NCBI GenBank assembly: GCA_027924585.1
Contig: BSBM01000442.1
Coordinates: 6,324,001-6,388,000, forward strand
DNA length: 64,000 nt
Origin: Larix kaempferi
Taxonomy: Eukaryota > Streptophyta > Pinopsida > Pinales > Pinaceae
Reading direction: 5' to 3'
Below the pieces are notes generated by a model. That model ran no database searches. It saw only the letters and a list, made by a program, of their open reading frames with translations, and was not told the origin of the DNA. Of this stretch, positions 1 to 9,468 are shown one piece after another. Position 1 is the stretch's first letter, and each line of letters opens with the position of its first letter. A program made the position numbers and the translations under genes.

Positions 1-1939
1 CTAGGTCCCAAATTTGCCCCAAATGATCCCAAATCTTCTGAGAAGGTATATGAATGATATTAGAAAATAAATATGTGTTTCAAGGATGACCTTGTACCTT
101 TAAACCACTTCTGCAAATACTCTTTCAATTCTGGTCAATGTAGGTAACTTTACTAGTGATTTTCCTTTGACTAGTATTGGTCTCTAGGTCTCAAATTGAC
201 TCCAAATGCCTTCAAATATTCAAGGAAGGTTTATGAATGATATTAGGAATTGAATATGATGTTCAGGGATAACATATGGCCACCAAAAGACCTCTGCAAA
301 CTCTCTTAAGATTCTGGACCAAGTATGCAATTTTACTAGTAATTTGGGGTTCAAATCCCCCTAAGGTAAGTACTGAAAATGGCTTCCCAAACGCTTCCAA
401 ACCCACTCAAATTCATGAACAGAGGAATGTAATGTGTTAAGTATGTTATTAATGTCTCATATGCACCATTAATGGTTTATTACAACTATTCTCACCCTCT
501 CCCATTCAACTGCAAAAATCCCCAATTCGACCCTTGGGGAAATGGCACTATTTCTTCTCCCAATGCAATTAAACTGAGTAAAAATGCTTCAAATGCTCAA
601 GTACAGTACATGAAACTTGTATAAGACATCCATGGCAGTATATTTATCACAAATATATCAGAGAATCATCCATTCATTCGAAATCATCATCAAGACATTG
701 GCTCACAACAAGGTAGTGGGGAAATGGCATTGTTCTTCCATTAAAAATGAGATTTATACATTTCTACTTGGAATTTCGACCTGAAAATTTTTGGAGATGA
801 AGAATAGAGTATTTATTTCATATTACAAAATAAATGGGGCATTAAAAGCTTCCCCAAAGAGTACAATAGCTCACCAAAAACGCCCTCCCTCAAGGATCAA
901 GAATATGCCATCAAAACTAGAAATGGTTGAAGGAGTGAGCTACAATAGAAGAAACCATGAGATGCCCTGTAGCTTAAACCTGCAAATAAATACTCCATTA
1001 AAGCTCCAAATGAAAGGTCTGAATGGCCTTTCCAATTACCAACTTGGATGGGAATCTTTCACCCTCGAAATTGGCTAAGGCAAGAAACTAGTCATCCGCT
1101 AGCTCTCCCTCTTCACAAATGCAATTGCAAATTCTACAAATGATCAAAAGCTATTCTCATACTTCATTTCTACATTTTATAACCAACATTATCCTTCTAA
1201 GGGTCGAAATCCTCTCAATAGATTCAATAGATTTTCATTTAGGAAATATTCCACATTTGCCACTTGTCTCCTAGTTCCAACCTTCCATCTTCTCCCAAAT
1301 TCGATTTTGAGTCTCTTTGGGTTCTCCAACTCCCAAATTCGCCTTCTTTGAGCCTATTTTTGGGGCTGACATGTCATAGTGGTCAGATGTCAGAGGTCAG
1401 GTCTGCAATTTGTCATAGTTGTCATAGATGCTCCATCATTGGTGTCATAGGGGCTAGGGAATCTAGCCCAAGTGTCCACAAAATTCCACTTTGACTCTTT
1501 ATCTTCCATGGAGGTTACCAATCCTTCCAAATTCGACCTAATATGCTCAATTACATGTGTTATGACTTACCAACTCACACAATATTGTTCACATTCCCAT
1601 TAATTTGAATTTGCAAAAGAGAGATACCATGTATTATGAAAAATCAAGCTTGTGTGGGTCCCACATCCTCCATATGTCTCCAAAACCATTTGTCACTTAG
1701 GATTTCTCTTGAATTTATTTATTCACTCTATTTATTAAATAATTGAACCCTTCTAATGTCTAAACATCATTTATTATCCCCCTTATTCCAAATCCCAAAG
1801 CTTCCACCCCAAACCTAGGAAACTAGTAATTTTCCTCCTTGGCAATTATTTGACCCTTAACATCAATTTTACAAACTCTAATGAATATGGCTAATGTGAT
1901 TAGGCCATTGTGACCCAATTCCAAATTTGGGACATGACA
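1..1939 (-). repeat. 3' LTR of element A (truncated by window start)
   Basis: This stretch matches 17764-19702 almost base for base. About 83 bp of the outer end lie beyond the window. It ends in GGGACATGACA, the inverted counterpart of the TGTAATGTCCC start seen in the intact copy. No coding region is credible in it; the short open frames recur in both LTR copies as passive repeats. Confidence 0.9.
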
Positions 1940-1956
1940 AATCCTCCCTTCCCAAT
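1940..1956 (-). other. Polypurine tract of element A
   Basis: On the minus strand a G/A-rich run (GGGAAGGGAGGATT) lies directly before the LTR, the usual plus-strand priming site. This fixes the element's orientation as minus. Confidence 0.7.
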
Positions 1957-1977
1957 ATTGCTTGTCCTCAAGCAATT

Positions 1978-4212
1978 TCAAACATGGGTGTTGAAGAACC
2001 TGCTTTCTATAAAATTCTTTGAAGTGCCATTGAATTGCCAAACCTTGAGTCTTTGAGTTTCCATGAAGATTTTAGAGAGGAACCACCATGCTTTCTGCTG
2101 CACTACTCTGATAAAAATCACTTTATTAAGTGGGAAATCCATCTCCCATACTTCTTGTTTCCCCAAAAAAATTGAAACCAAAGAGATAAAAATTATTCCA
2201 GGGTCCCATTGCTTGTATTGCACCCCAACAATGAAGAGTGCTCTCCAACCCATACCATCAGATAAGATGATTCTTGGATCCCATTTTCTTGTATGCATTC
2301 TTCCAAACATCATGAGTACAAAATATATATCATCAAAGTACATAACTACATAATGAAAATGTACATCAAGGAGGTGCTTCATCAAAGAATCATGAAAGTG
2401 CTTGTACCTCCAAGCAAGTAGACCACGATTTTCCAAGTGCATACAATCTTCAAGTGACCAATCAAATCTGCTCCAATGACATAGGTGAGGATCCCATGTC
2501 CTATAATTCTGCTCCAAAAGGATGTGATATGCATCAAAATACTCAACCATGTATTCTTTCATCCAAGAAGTGAATGAAGAATCTCCACTAAAATATGAAC
2601 CAAATAGTGAGCAGAAAAAACAAGGAGACTTCAAATGACTCAAAGAATTCTCACCCATACATCCATGAATGTGAGAATCATAAAGATGTAACAAAGTATG
2701 TGGTTGCCAACAAAAATGTTCTCCCAACATAAATCTATTCACCCAAGTGTTGGATGAAGTTCCTCTAACATCGAATGAACCCAATGTTGAGCACGAAAAA
2801 CCATGAGTCTTCAAGTGACTCAAATCCATATCATAGGTGCATCCATGTAGATGTGAATCATCATAAAGTGACAAATTATGCTGCTACAAATGTGAATAAG
2901 AATGTGCTCCAACCATGTCATCATGAAAGTTAAATCTAGGAGTTCCATACTCCTCATGTGGCACCATCAAAAAGAACCCTTTCACCCATACTTCATTGAG
3001 ACTAATGTTGCAAAACATGGAATTGTAGGATGTAGGAGAATGAACTAAATCACCCAAATGATCAAAAAGTGCAGAAGTTTCATCATGGGAAGGATCCATG
3101 TGGGTAGTATCATGCAGCTCCTTCAAAAGTGGGAAACCTTTGTCATAGATTGGTTCCAATGTAGAGGAATCATGCTCTTCTTTAAAAATTGCATAAGCTT
3201 CATCAAGAGACAATTCAAGTTCCTCTTCCACCACATCAAGTGTTTGGATCTCTTCAAGTTCATCTTCAAACACATTAAGCACATTCAAATTTCCACATTT
3301 CTCATGATCCACCATGTCATGAGAATCCTCCAAACAATCTACCATTTGACAATCTTTGATGTGGTACATTGCTCTTTGAATCTTCTCCATGTCTTCAAGG
3401 AAGGATGTTTCCTCCAATGAAGTAGCTCTCCAACAAGAATTTGACACCAATGCTTGAGTGTCATGGAGAATGCTAAGGGACTCTTGGATCTTCTTTTCAT
3501 TCATCTTTAAGGACCCTTCAAGAAAATGAGGCTCTTGTAAATGAACCTCCTCATCTTCTTCATCTTTTCTTGGACCAACTTCATGAAGCTCAAGTGGTGA
3601 TGGGGAAGTTGATCTTGGTTCTTCTTCAACTGCTACAAGGTCTTTATTATCATGCTTAATGAAACCTGTACTTGTAGAAACACTTTCAAAAGTGATCTCT
3701 ATGTCACCAACATAGAGGTGTGAGCACCCATCAGTAGGTACTCCTTCATAGTTCAAGCATCCATCAGTAGATTCTCTTTGGTTCATGTCTAAGCTAGAAG
3801 GTGTCTCGAAATGATCTCCCATATTTTCAATAGAATCTTCTTCATGCTCTTGTGATGTCTCTTCCTTTTGCTCCTTAAAGCAAGCTGATGCATTTTGCCC
3901 CTTGTTTTCCTTAGTATCCGTATATTTGGAATCTCTTCTTGAATAAATCTCAAAAGCTCTCCTCAAGGAGGACATCATTTCATGCACACATATATGATAC
4001 TCACTCCAAGGGTTTTTACAAGAAGGGCATAAACCTTTCTTCACTAACTCCACATCTTCATTTTTGGACCTATTTTCAAAAACATGTTCAGCATAGTACT
4101 CAAAAGACATGGCATTTTGTGTATTTTTGCTCGAAGCAAGATATTCTTGATATTTTTGATATTGTTGGGGCAAGGTTTTATATTTTTCTCTCCATCTTTG
4201 GAACTCGCTCAT
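1978..4212 (-). CDS. Unknown protein of element A, one frame broken by a single TAG
   Basis: An ATG at 4212 opens a frame of 442 codons that stops at a TAG (2886-2884) and then stays open in the same frame for about 300 more codons, to 1978, close to the purine tract. I do not recognise the family. The N-terminal part has a cysteine/histidine cluster (CPSC then HIC, about residues 62-75) that could bind zinc, followed by a long acidic, Ser/Glu-rich middle. The part after the TAG is rich in His, Trp and Tyr and holds a repeated block of about 60 residues (LYD-SH-HGC, LSHLK, then FC-S-G-S). No RT, protease or integrase motif is visible. A Gag-like structural role is possible but is only inference. 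The TAG may be a CAG changed by C-to-T. Confidence 0.55.
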
Positions 4213-4300
4213 AGAATTATCCTTGATTGGTGTGACACACTCATTTCATCAGATCTTAATTCATAAGAATAATCTTCATTTCTCTTGAAATTGTAATAAG
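4209..4300 (-). pseudogene. Short Tyr/Glu-rich upstream ORF of element A, downstream half
   Basis: The second part of a 69-residue upstream frame that begins at 17614 and was split by insertion of element I. Removing I and one copy of the ATAAG duplication restores the frame across the junction. The frame ends at TGA (4211-4209), which overlaps the ATG of the long ORF at 4212 as ATGA. The two frames are offset by one base, so either a frameshift separates one original protein or the overlap permits re-initiation. Confidence 0.5.
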
Positions 4301-5824
4301 TGTTGGAGAGAACTTCCGCAGCACTTAGGAAGCTGCTAATTTTGGGAAGGATAACTAATTTTGGAGAGAAAGTACCAATTTTGGCGATAAGACAAAGATA
4401 TCGCCGTAGCGCAAATCCCGGAGGGAATCACGGCGATAGGTACAGAAAAGTCAAGCATGTGGTACAAGGAAGAGGCCGAAGGGAGAGCTCAACCACCGCA
4501 ATAAAGGCGCCGGAGATGAAGAGAGGGTTCAGCTACCCTCATTAAAGAAGAAGGACTACAGTCAGCGTTGCTTGAACCAAGAAGAAGCAACGGGCCGATG
4601 CATTAAAGACTAAGGACTGCAGGAAGCGGCGACAAGACAGAAGGCGGCCATGGAAGTACAGCCAGTTGACTGTAAGTGGTTAGGGTTGAGTCACTGTTGG
4701 GATAAGGCCCACAGTTTTGTAACTGCGATGAGACCTTCGGGCCATCTATATATAGTAGTCTTTTTATATGATAAGGGGTTGGCCGCATAGTGATAGAGAC
4801 ATCAGGTAGAGGTTAGTCAAGCCTTTTGTGGTTGCAGAGTCTGGACATCCCTGAGAGAATACAAGGGCCAACCTGTTGAGAGATAGTGCGATCCGCAGGG
4901 ATTGTGAGAGAAAGAGGTCTATAGAGAAGGGCTCCCACTGAGGTGGAGTTTCCCAGAAGACCCTTGTTGTAAAGAGTGGAACGGAACTGTGTTTATTCTG
5001 CAGAGTTGTAAACAAGAACCGTAGTTCCCCTGGGCATAGTTCTCGCCCTGGAAGTAACAACATGCTTATTTAAGTAGCACTATTGTATTTGTGTAGATAC
5101 TGCTCTCATTCACTTGTCTGTGTTATATATGAATGCTTCAGTCTGTTATAAGTAATGTACATGGTCGTCAGTTTAACTTCTGAATGATGTATAATAAGTG
5201 CGATAATCATAGCTACCCGCATAGCAACTAGATAATTGTTAACAGAGGATAAGGTGCGAGTAGGAACTGAATGTAAGTCATGAATGGTCTACTTAGACAC
5301 TACTCACAGTGATATTCTACTTAGTTACGTTGTTGCGAGATAGCAAGGGTCAAGTCCATTAGCGAGGGTTAGGTTTGGAGACTGAATGTTGTAGCTAACT
5401 GCAGTACCAGGATAAGGATAGCGGAGACCACTTACTAATCCAGGAAGCGGTCAAGATTCACTTACCGCAGGAACTAGAAGGGGAAGATATCGCGCCTACG
5501 ATATCTTAGGTATCGCTAGACGGTTTTACATAGGGGAAGACTTATCGCATTCCCTGCGTAATGCGATAAGACGGAGGCGTAGCCGGAGTAATGGAGTGAG
5601 ATAGACAGCTCCAGTCAAAGGGATCAAGGTGGATTTAAGCACCCTGGATGCCTCGGAACTTGGCTGAGGACACTTGAGTCTTCTGCCTCCCATTAGAATC
5701 ACTTCGGGTGAGACTTCAGGTTGCCTCTGCGACCTGTTGCCGAAAGGGCCAGTGAGCTAAGGGTTCTGTTGGTCTAAAGGATTACCGCAGCCCGGGTCTG
5801 CTAGAAAGAGATAAAGAACCAACA
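4301..5824 (+). repeat. 5' LTR of element I (1524 bp)
   Basis: Starts TGTTGGAGAG and ends AACCAACA, so the ends are inverted. It is nearly identical to 15974-17491. A TATA-like motif lies at 4746-4755. The last part is homologous to the end of the LTR of element B, which supports common descent. Confidence 0.95.
4746..4755 (+). promoter_or_regulatory. TATA box in the 5' LTR of element I
   Basis: CTATATATAG lies about 445 bp into the LTR, in otherwise mixed sequence, and is repeated identically in the 3' LTR at 16419-16428. It is the likely core promoter for the genomic RNA, with a start about 30 bp downstream. Confidence 0.5.
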
Positions 5825-5826
5825 AA

Positions 5827-5844
5827 TGGTTCCATTGTCGGTTT
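5827..5844 (+). other. Primer binding site of element I (degenerate tRNA-Asp type)
   Basis: TGGTTCCATTGTCGG starts two bases after the LTR. It resembles the TGGCGCCGTTGCCGG primer site of Athila-like plant elements, with several mismatches. The tRNA assignment rests on that resemblance. Confidence 0.55.
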
Positions 5845-5859
5845 GAACACATTGAGCTG

Positions 5860-6342
5860 ATGTTCTGTTGGCATCCTACCAAGCAAGAACTTAACCAGTG
5901 GGTTGAGTCAAAAGAAAGAGAGTTTGCTGCAAAAGAAAACAAGAATCCTAGACTGAGCACTGAGGCTTGGCTACAGAAGCACATTTTTACAGATCTCCAT
6001 GAGATATTCTTCGTAACTTATGCTATTGAGTTATATGGTTGGTTATCAAAGCTTGTTGACCACAGCGGTGTCAAGAAGAATCGAGAAGTTGTCTGGACAG
6101 CAGAGCTGATTCAGACCTTGAAAGGTGTCGATAACCCCATCTCACGCGCAGTAGACTTCTGGCTTGCGAGTCTGCTGGAAGGCTTCATCATAGAGTTCGC
6201 GGTTGATCAGAGAAAGAGTTTCAGCGCAGCAGAACGGTACTTCTTCAAGGGTTATCGCGGTAAGTACCTAAATTCTCTAAATCTGTCCATTAAGCAATTA
6301 CTATATGAAAAAGGAGTACTGGATATGCTCTCAAATGAATAG
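5860..6342 (+). CDS. ORF1 of element I (unknown accessory protein upstream of gag)
   Basis: A 160-codon frame from ATG 5860 ending in two adjacent amber codons (6340-6345). Ogre-type elements are known to carry an extra ORF before gag. The product here is a charged, mostly helical-looking protein with no recognised motif. Residues 1-134 are conserved in element B (26270-25863): the WHPTK start, the FTD-HEI block, the LKGV--ISR--FWL segment and the YF/EFF-G--GK end. The last 26 residues are not conserved and follow a perfect GTAAGT donor at 6260. The true C-terminus may therefore be reached by splicing into gag, leaving the shorter stop form for unspliced RNA. Confidence 0.75.
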   Translation: MFCWHPTKQELNQWVESKEREFAAKENKNPRLSTEAWLQKHIFTDLHEIFFVTYAIELYGWLSKLVDHSGVKKNREVVWTAELIQTLKGVDNPISRAVDFWLASLLEGFIIEFAVDQRKSFSAAERYFFKGYRGKYLNSLNLSIKQLLYEKGVLDMLSNE

Positions 6343-6364
6343 TAGCATGATATTGTAATGTCAG
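6260..6364 (+). other. Candidate 105-nt phase-1 intron joining ORF1 to gag
   Basis: The donor is GCG|GTAAGTA and the acceptor is TGTCAG|TAGAC. The stretch is AT-rich, 105 nt long (a multiple of three) and contains the tandem TAG TAG that ends ORF1. Removing it joins a G to TA to give a Val codon and puts ORF1 in frame with the gag ORF at VDSESDYE. The matching place in element B (25870-25664) has the same donor, an AG acceptor, the same phase and a length of 207 nt, also a multiple of three. No transcript evidence is available here. Confidence 0.6.
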
Positions 6365-8988
6365 TAGACTCTGAAAGCGATTACGAGTATCTTGGACATA
6401 CACGTAGTGGTAAAAGATATAGAGTCAACGATTCATCTTCTTCTGAAGAAGACAGCTCAGATCACCCGAGACAGCAGAGTCAGAACCCTAGGACTCCTCA
6501 AAAGCCAGTCGGAACTCAGAATAATCCCGCAGGAACCCCGTCCAGTAGCTCTTACACAGCGAATACTGCCGCTACACCCTCCACATCTACACAACCGAGT
6601 GGTAATCATACAGCAAACCAGAACCCACCATCTAGAAACAGAATGGGAGATGATATGAAGCTACCAACATTTAAGGGTACAGGGTCGGAGGACCCTGAGC
6701 AACACTGGTTCTTATGCGAAGCCATATGGACCATTAAGCAAATACAAGATGATAATGTCAAGCTTGTCCAGCTGGCCACCACATTTAGAGAAAGAGCATT
6801 AACTTGGTATATGAAGTATACCACTGGCCATAACAGAACGCTTGCACAGGTTAGAACTGCTATGATTAAAGAGTTTAAAAAACCTAAATCCGAGTCACAG
6901 TGCATAGCAGAACTTAAAGATATTAAACAATTGCCTACGGAGACGGTTTGGGATTTTGACCAGAGGTTCAAGACCCTCATTGATCAGGTAAGCTTTGAGC
7001 TTGCGCCTCAACAGCATAAAGAATGGTTTATCGCAGCAATGTTACCACACATCAGACTTCCGCTAATGCAACAGAAATTAAATACACAAGATGAAGCATT
7101 AGAAATGGCAATGAAACTAGAGGCTTCACCTCTAGCAGAAACTAGCACCGGTATCACTAATCTGCAGAATCAGCTAGCTAACCTCACCTTACAGCTGCAT
7201 GAAATTAAGAAAGGAAAGGAGGTTGCGCATGAAATTTGGTGTACTAAGTGTAAAGCGCAGGGACACAGTAAGGATAACTGCCCTGTCTTTGCTGACTATA
7301 TCGCCAGTGGAGCTCCTAACCCGTTGATGCAGAACCAGGGACCATGGTGCGAGATTTGTAGAACCAGAGGACACAGTCCTCAGGAATGCCCTCTCCTTCA
7401 GAAATATGTGCAGACACCAAAGAACCTATATTGCAACTTCTGTAAATCTGTGGGACATGACGAAAACAACTGTAGAGCTTATGAGCTAATGATAGAAAGG
7501 AAGCATGACCTTTACAGAGTTCAGTCAGAAGCATCCGGACCAGCAGTACGTGCACAAGCTGATCCGAATCAAGGAGGCCGTGGAGGAAATTTCAGAGGTC
7601 GAGGACGCGGAGGAGGCTATGAATCTGGCCGTGGCCGTGGAACTATCACCTATTATAACTGTGGAGGCACAGGACATTACGCTAGAGACTGTCAGAACCC
7701 TACTACAACGTGCAAGTATTGTAAATCTTATGATCACACAATAGAGGAATGTCCCATACTGATAGCTAAGATCAAGGACGCCAAGCCAGCAACCAATCAG
7801 ACTATCCAGTTTATCGCTGCTGAGCAGAACGAAACCGAACCACGGGTCAATATCGTAACTCGCAGTGGTCTCTCCACAAGCAACATATCGCAGGACGTGG
7901 AAAAAACGACAGGAACGCAGTGGGTGCGCAAAGCTCCAGGAAAACCTATCCCACTTGATCTACAGAAGAATAAGGAGACATTTCAACAAACTAAGACTTC
8001 CTTTGCTGAACAGACACCGCCCAGATCACTATTATTACCATCTCAGGGTATACCACGGAAACCACCGCAGGATGTTAGTACTGCGCAGATACCACAGGCT
8101 AGCACATCTGGCAGATGCGACGAAGAGGAATTGACCGGGAGTGTACAGTCCTTCTTGCAGAGTTGTTTGAAACTTCTAAGAAATGGGAAAGCTGTAGAGG
8201 AACTTCAGAAAGTTATTGACCAATGTCAACAGAGCCCTTCTGTGAGCAATACACAGCGCACCATTCACCATATAATGGGCCATACAAGGACAGGAAGAGA
8301 GATGAGGCTCACAGCGCAGATCGGACTATTTGAAATGGATGAGGTTATCCTAGACTTAGGTTCAGAAGTAAATGTCTTGACTAAGCAGACATGGGAACAG
8401 ATGGGAAGTCCAAAACTAAGCAGGTCCCCTATCCATCTTAGACTAGCTAATCAGCAGAGAATATCACCGATGGGTCGCTTATCGCATGTCCCAGTGGACA
8501 TCGACGGAGTTCACACATATGCCGATTTTGAGATCATAGAAATTATCGGTGACACCAAACCCTATCCAGCTCTATTAGGTATTGATTGGGCTTTTGATAA
8601 CAAGGTTGTTATCAACTTAAAGAAAAGGCAGATGACATTTGAAGATGCTCAAGTCCGGGTTATCGCACCATTAGACCCTTTACAGGGTCCTCGCTACATT
8701 GAGCCAATCAAAGCAGAAGAGGAGGTGCATAACATGGAAAATTTGTACCAAATGACTTCTAATCAGACAGATTACATTGACCCTACAGCTGATGGACATA
8801 TCAGCTGGAGATGTGATAGCTCCTGCACATCAGATTCAGATGTTGGCTTAGAGAATTGGCAAAATAGACTCCACGAAGTCTCTATTCGCAGATGCGCATT
8901 CATGACTAAATCACTGCGATGGATTGGGACTGAAAACAGGTATACTCCAACTTTTGATGGATTAGCAGACGTCAATGATTTTTTGTAG
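6358..8988 (+). CDS. gag-pro: gag-protease polyprotein of element I, ending at an amber codon
   Basis: 876 codons from ATG 6358. An acidic Ser-rich N-terminus (about 1-95) is followed by a retrotransposon Gag capsid domain (about 98-240), which packages genomic RNA. Five zinc-knuckle units follow at about 295, 331, 359, 433 and 452. The fourth has Tyr in place of its first Cys, although element B keeps Cys there. A Gly/Arg-rich stretch precedes the fourth knuckle. An aspartic protease domain starts near 664 with ILDLGSEVNVL. DLG in place of D(S/T)G is common in this plant group and is also seen in element B. The frame runs into TAG at 8986 and continues in the same frame towards RT. ATG 6358 lies inside the candidate intron, so the spliced product would start in ORF1. 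Confidence 0.88.
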   Translation: MSVDSESDYEYLGHTRSGKRYRVNDSSSSEEDSSDHPRQQSQNPRTPQKPVGTQNNPAGTPSSSSYTANTAATPSTSTQPSGNHTANQNPPSRNRMGDDMKLPTFKGTGSEDPEQHWFLCEAIWTIKQIQDDNVKLVQLATTFRERALTWYMKYTTGHNRTLAQVRTAMIKEFKKPKSESQCIAELKDIKQLPTETVWDFDQRFKTLIDQVSFELAPQQHKEWFIAAMLPHIRLPLMQQKLNTQDEALEMAMKLEASPLAETSTGITNLQNQLANLTLQLHEIKKGKEVAHEIWCTKCKAQGHSKDNCPVFADYIASGAPNPLMQNQGPWCEICRTRGHSPQECPLLQKYVQTPKNLYCNFCKSVGHDENNCRAYELMIERKHDLYRVQSEASGPAVRAQADPNQGGRGGNFRGRGRGGGYESGRGRGTITYYNCGGTGHYARDCQNPTTTCKYCKSYDHTIEECPILIAKIKDAKPATNQTIQFIAAEQNETEPRVNIVTRSGLSTSNISQDVEKTTGTQWVRKAPGKPIPLDLQKNKETFQQTKTSFAEQTPPRSLLLPSQGIPRKPPQDVSTAQIPQASTSGRCDEEELTGSVQSFLQSCLKLLRNGKAVEELQKVIDQCQQSPSVSNTQRTIHHIMGHTRTGREMRLTAQIGLFEMDEVILDLGSEVNVLTKQTWEQMGSPKLSRSPIHLRLANQQRISPMGRLSHVPVDIDGVHTYADFEIIEIIGDTKPYPALLGIDWAFDNKVVINLKKRQMTFEDAQVRVIAPLDPLQGPRYIEPIKAEEEVHNMENLYQMTSNQTDYIDPTADGHISWRCDSSCTSDSDVGLENWQNRLHEVSIRRCAFMTKSLRWIGTENRYTPTFDGLADVNDFL

Positions 8989-9468
8989 CAGTTTGAACAA
9001 GAGATTCCTCAAGAGCAGAGGATGGAGGTTTTTGACCTTGCAGTTCGAGCCACACCTGCAAGATGGTGGTACACACACAAGGAACATATCGCATCATGGT
9101 ATGATTGTAAGAGATTGATGCGCATTAGATTCTCTAAAGAAAGAGACTGTACACAGCGGAAATACACAGGGGAGAGTGATCCCAGAACACACATTATGAA
9201 CTGTGAACAGAGTTGGCTAGAAATTCCAGCAGAAGAATGGGTTCATTTGTTTATCCACACACTGGATACAGTTCCACGGAACTGGTATACAGAAACAGAG
9301 CTTAGAAAAGGAACTATCTCATGGCCTATGATGATTGAAAACTTTTTGGTCACGTTCAGTTTTGAATCTGAGCATCCAAGCATTGATCGGGCCTTGAAGA
9401 TCATAAAGACTAAAATATTTGAGGATTGCCCATTACCAGCGGATTCGCAACCCGAGTGGGCTATTTAG
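8986..9468 (+). CDS. Capsid-like modules between protease and RT, bounded by two amber codons
   Basis: In frame with gag-pro upstream and pol downstream, this 159-codon segment is bounded by TAG at 8986 and TAG at 9466. Starting just before the first TAG, it reads like a retrotransposon Gag capsid: FDG, FL, then TPARWW--HK--I--W--C--RF. A second unit follows: KYTGESDP--H----CE--W, H-FI-TLDTVP--WY, then SW--M--F--FSF. This would be two capsid-like modules in addition to the one before the zinc knuckles. Element B keeps the same region with sense codons in place of both TAGs. The first TAG is followed by CAG TTT, close to the leaky CAR-YYA context; the second is not. Decay by C-to-T or readthrough are both possible. 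Confidence 0.6.

Noticed and set aside
4300-5063. Open frames inside the LTR of element I (81, 61 and 99 codons), repeated at 15961-16736
   Set aside because: They recur only because the LTR is duplicated; they span promoter sequence and show no motif.
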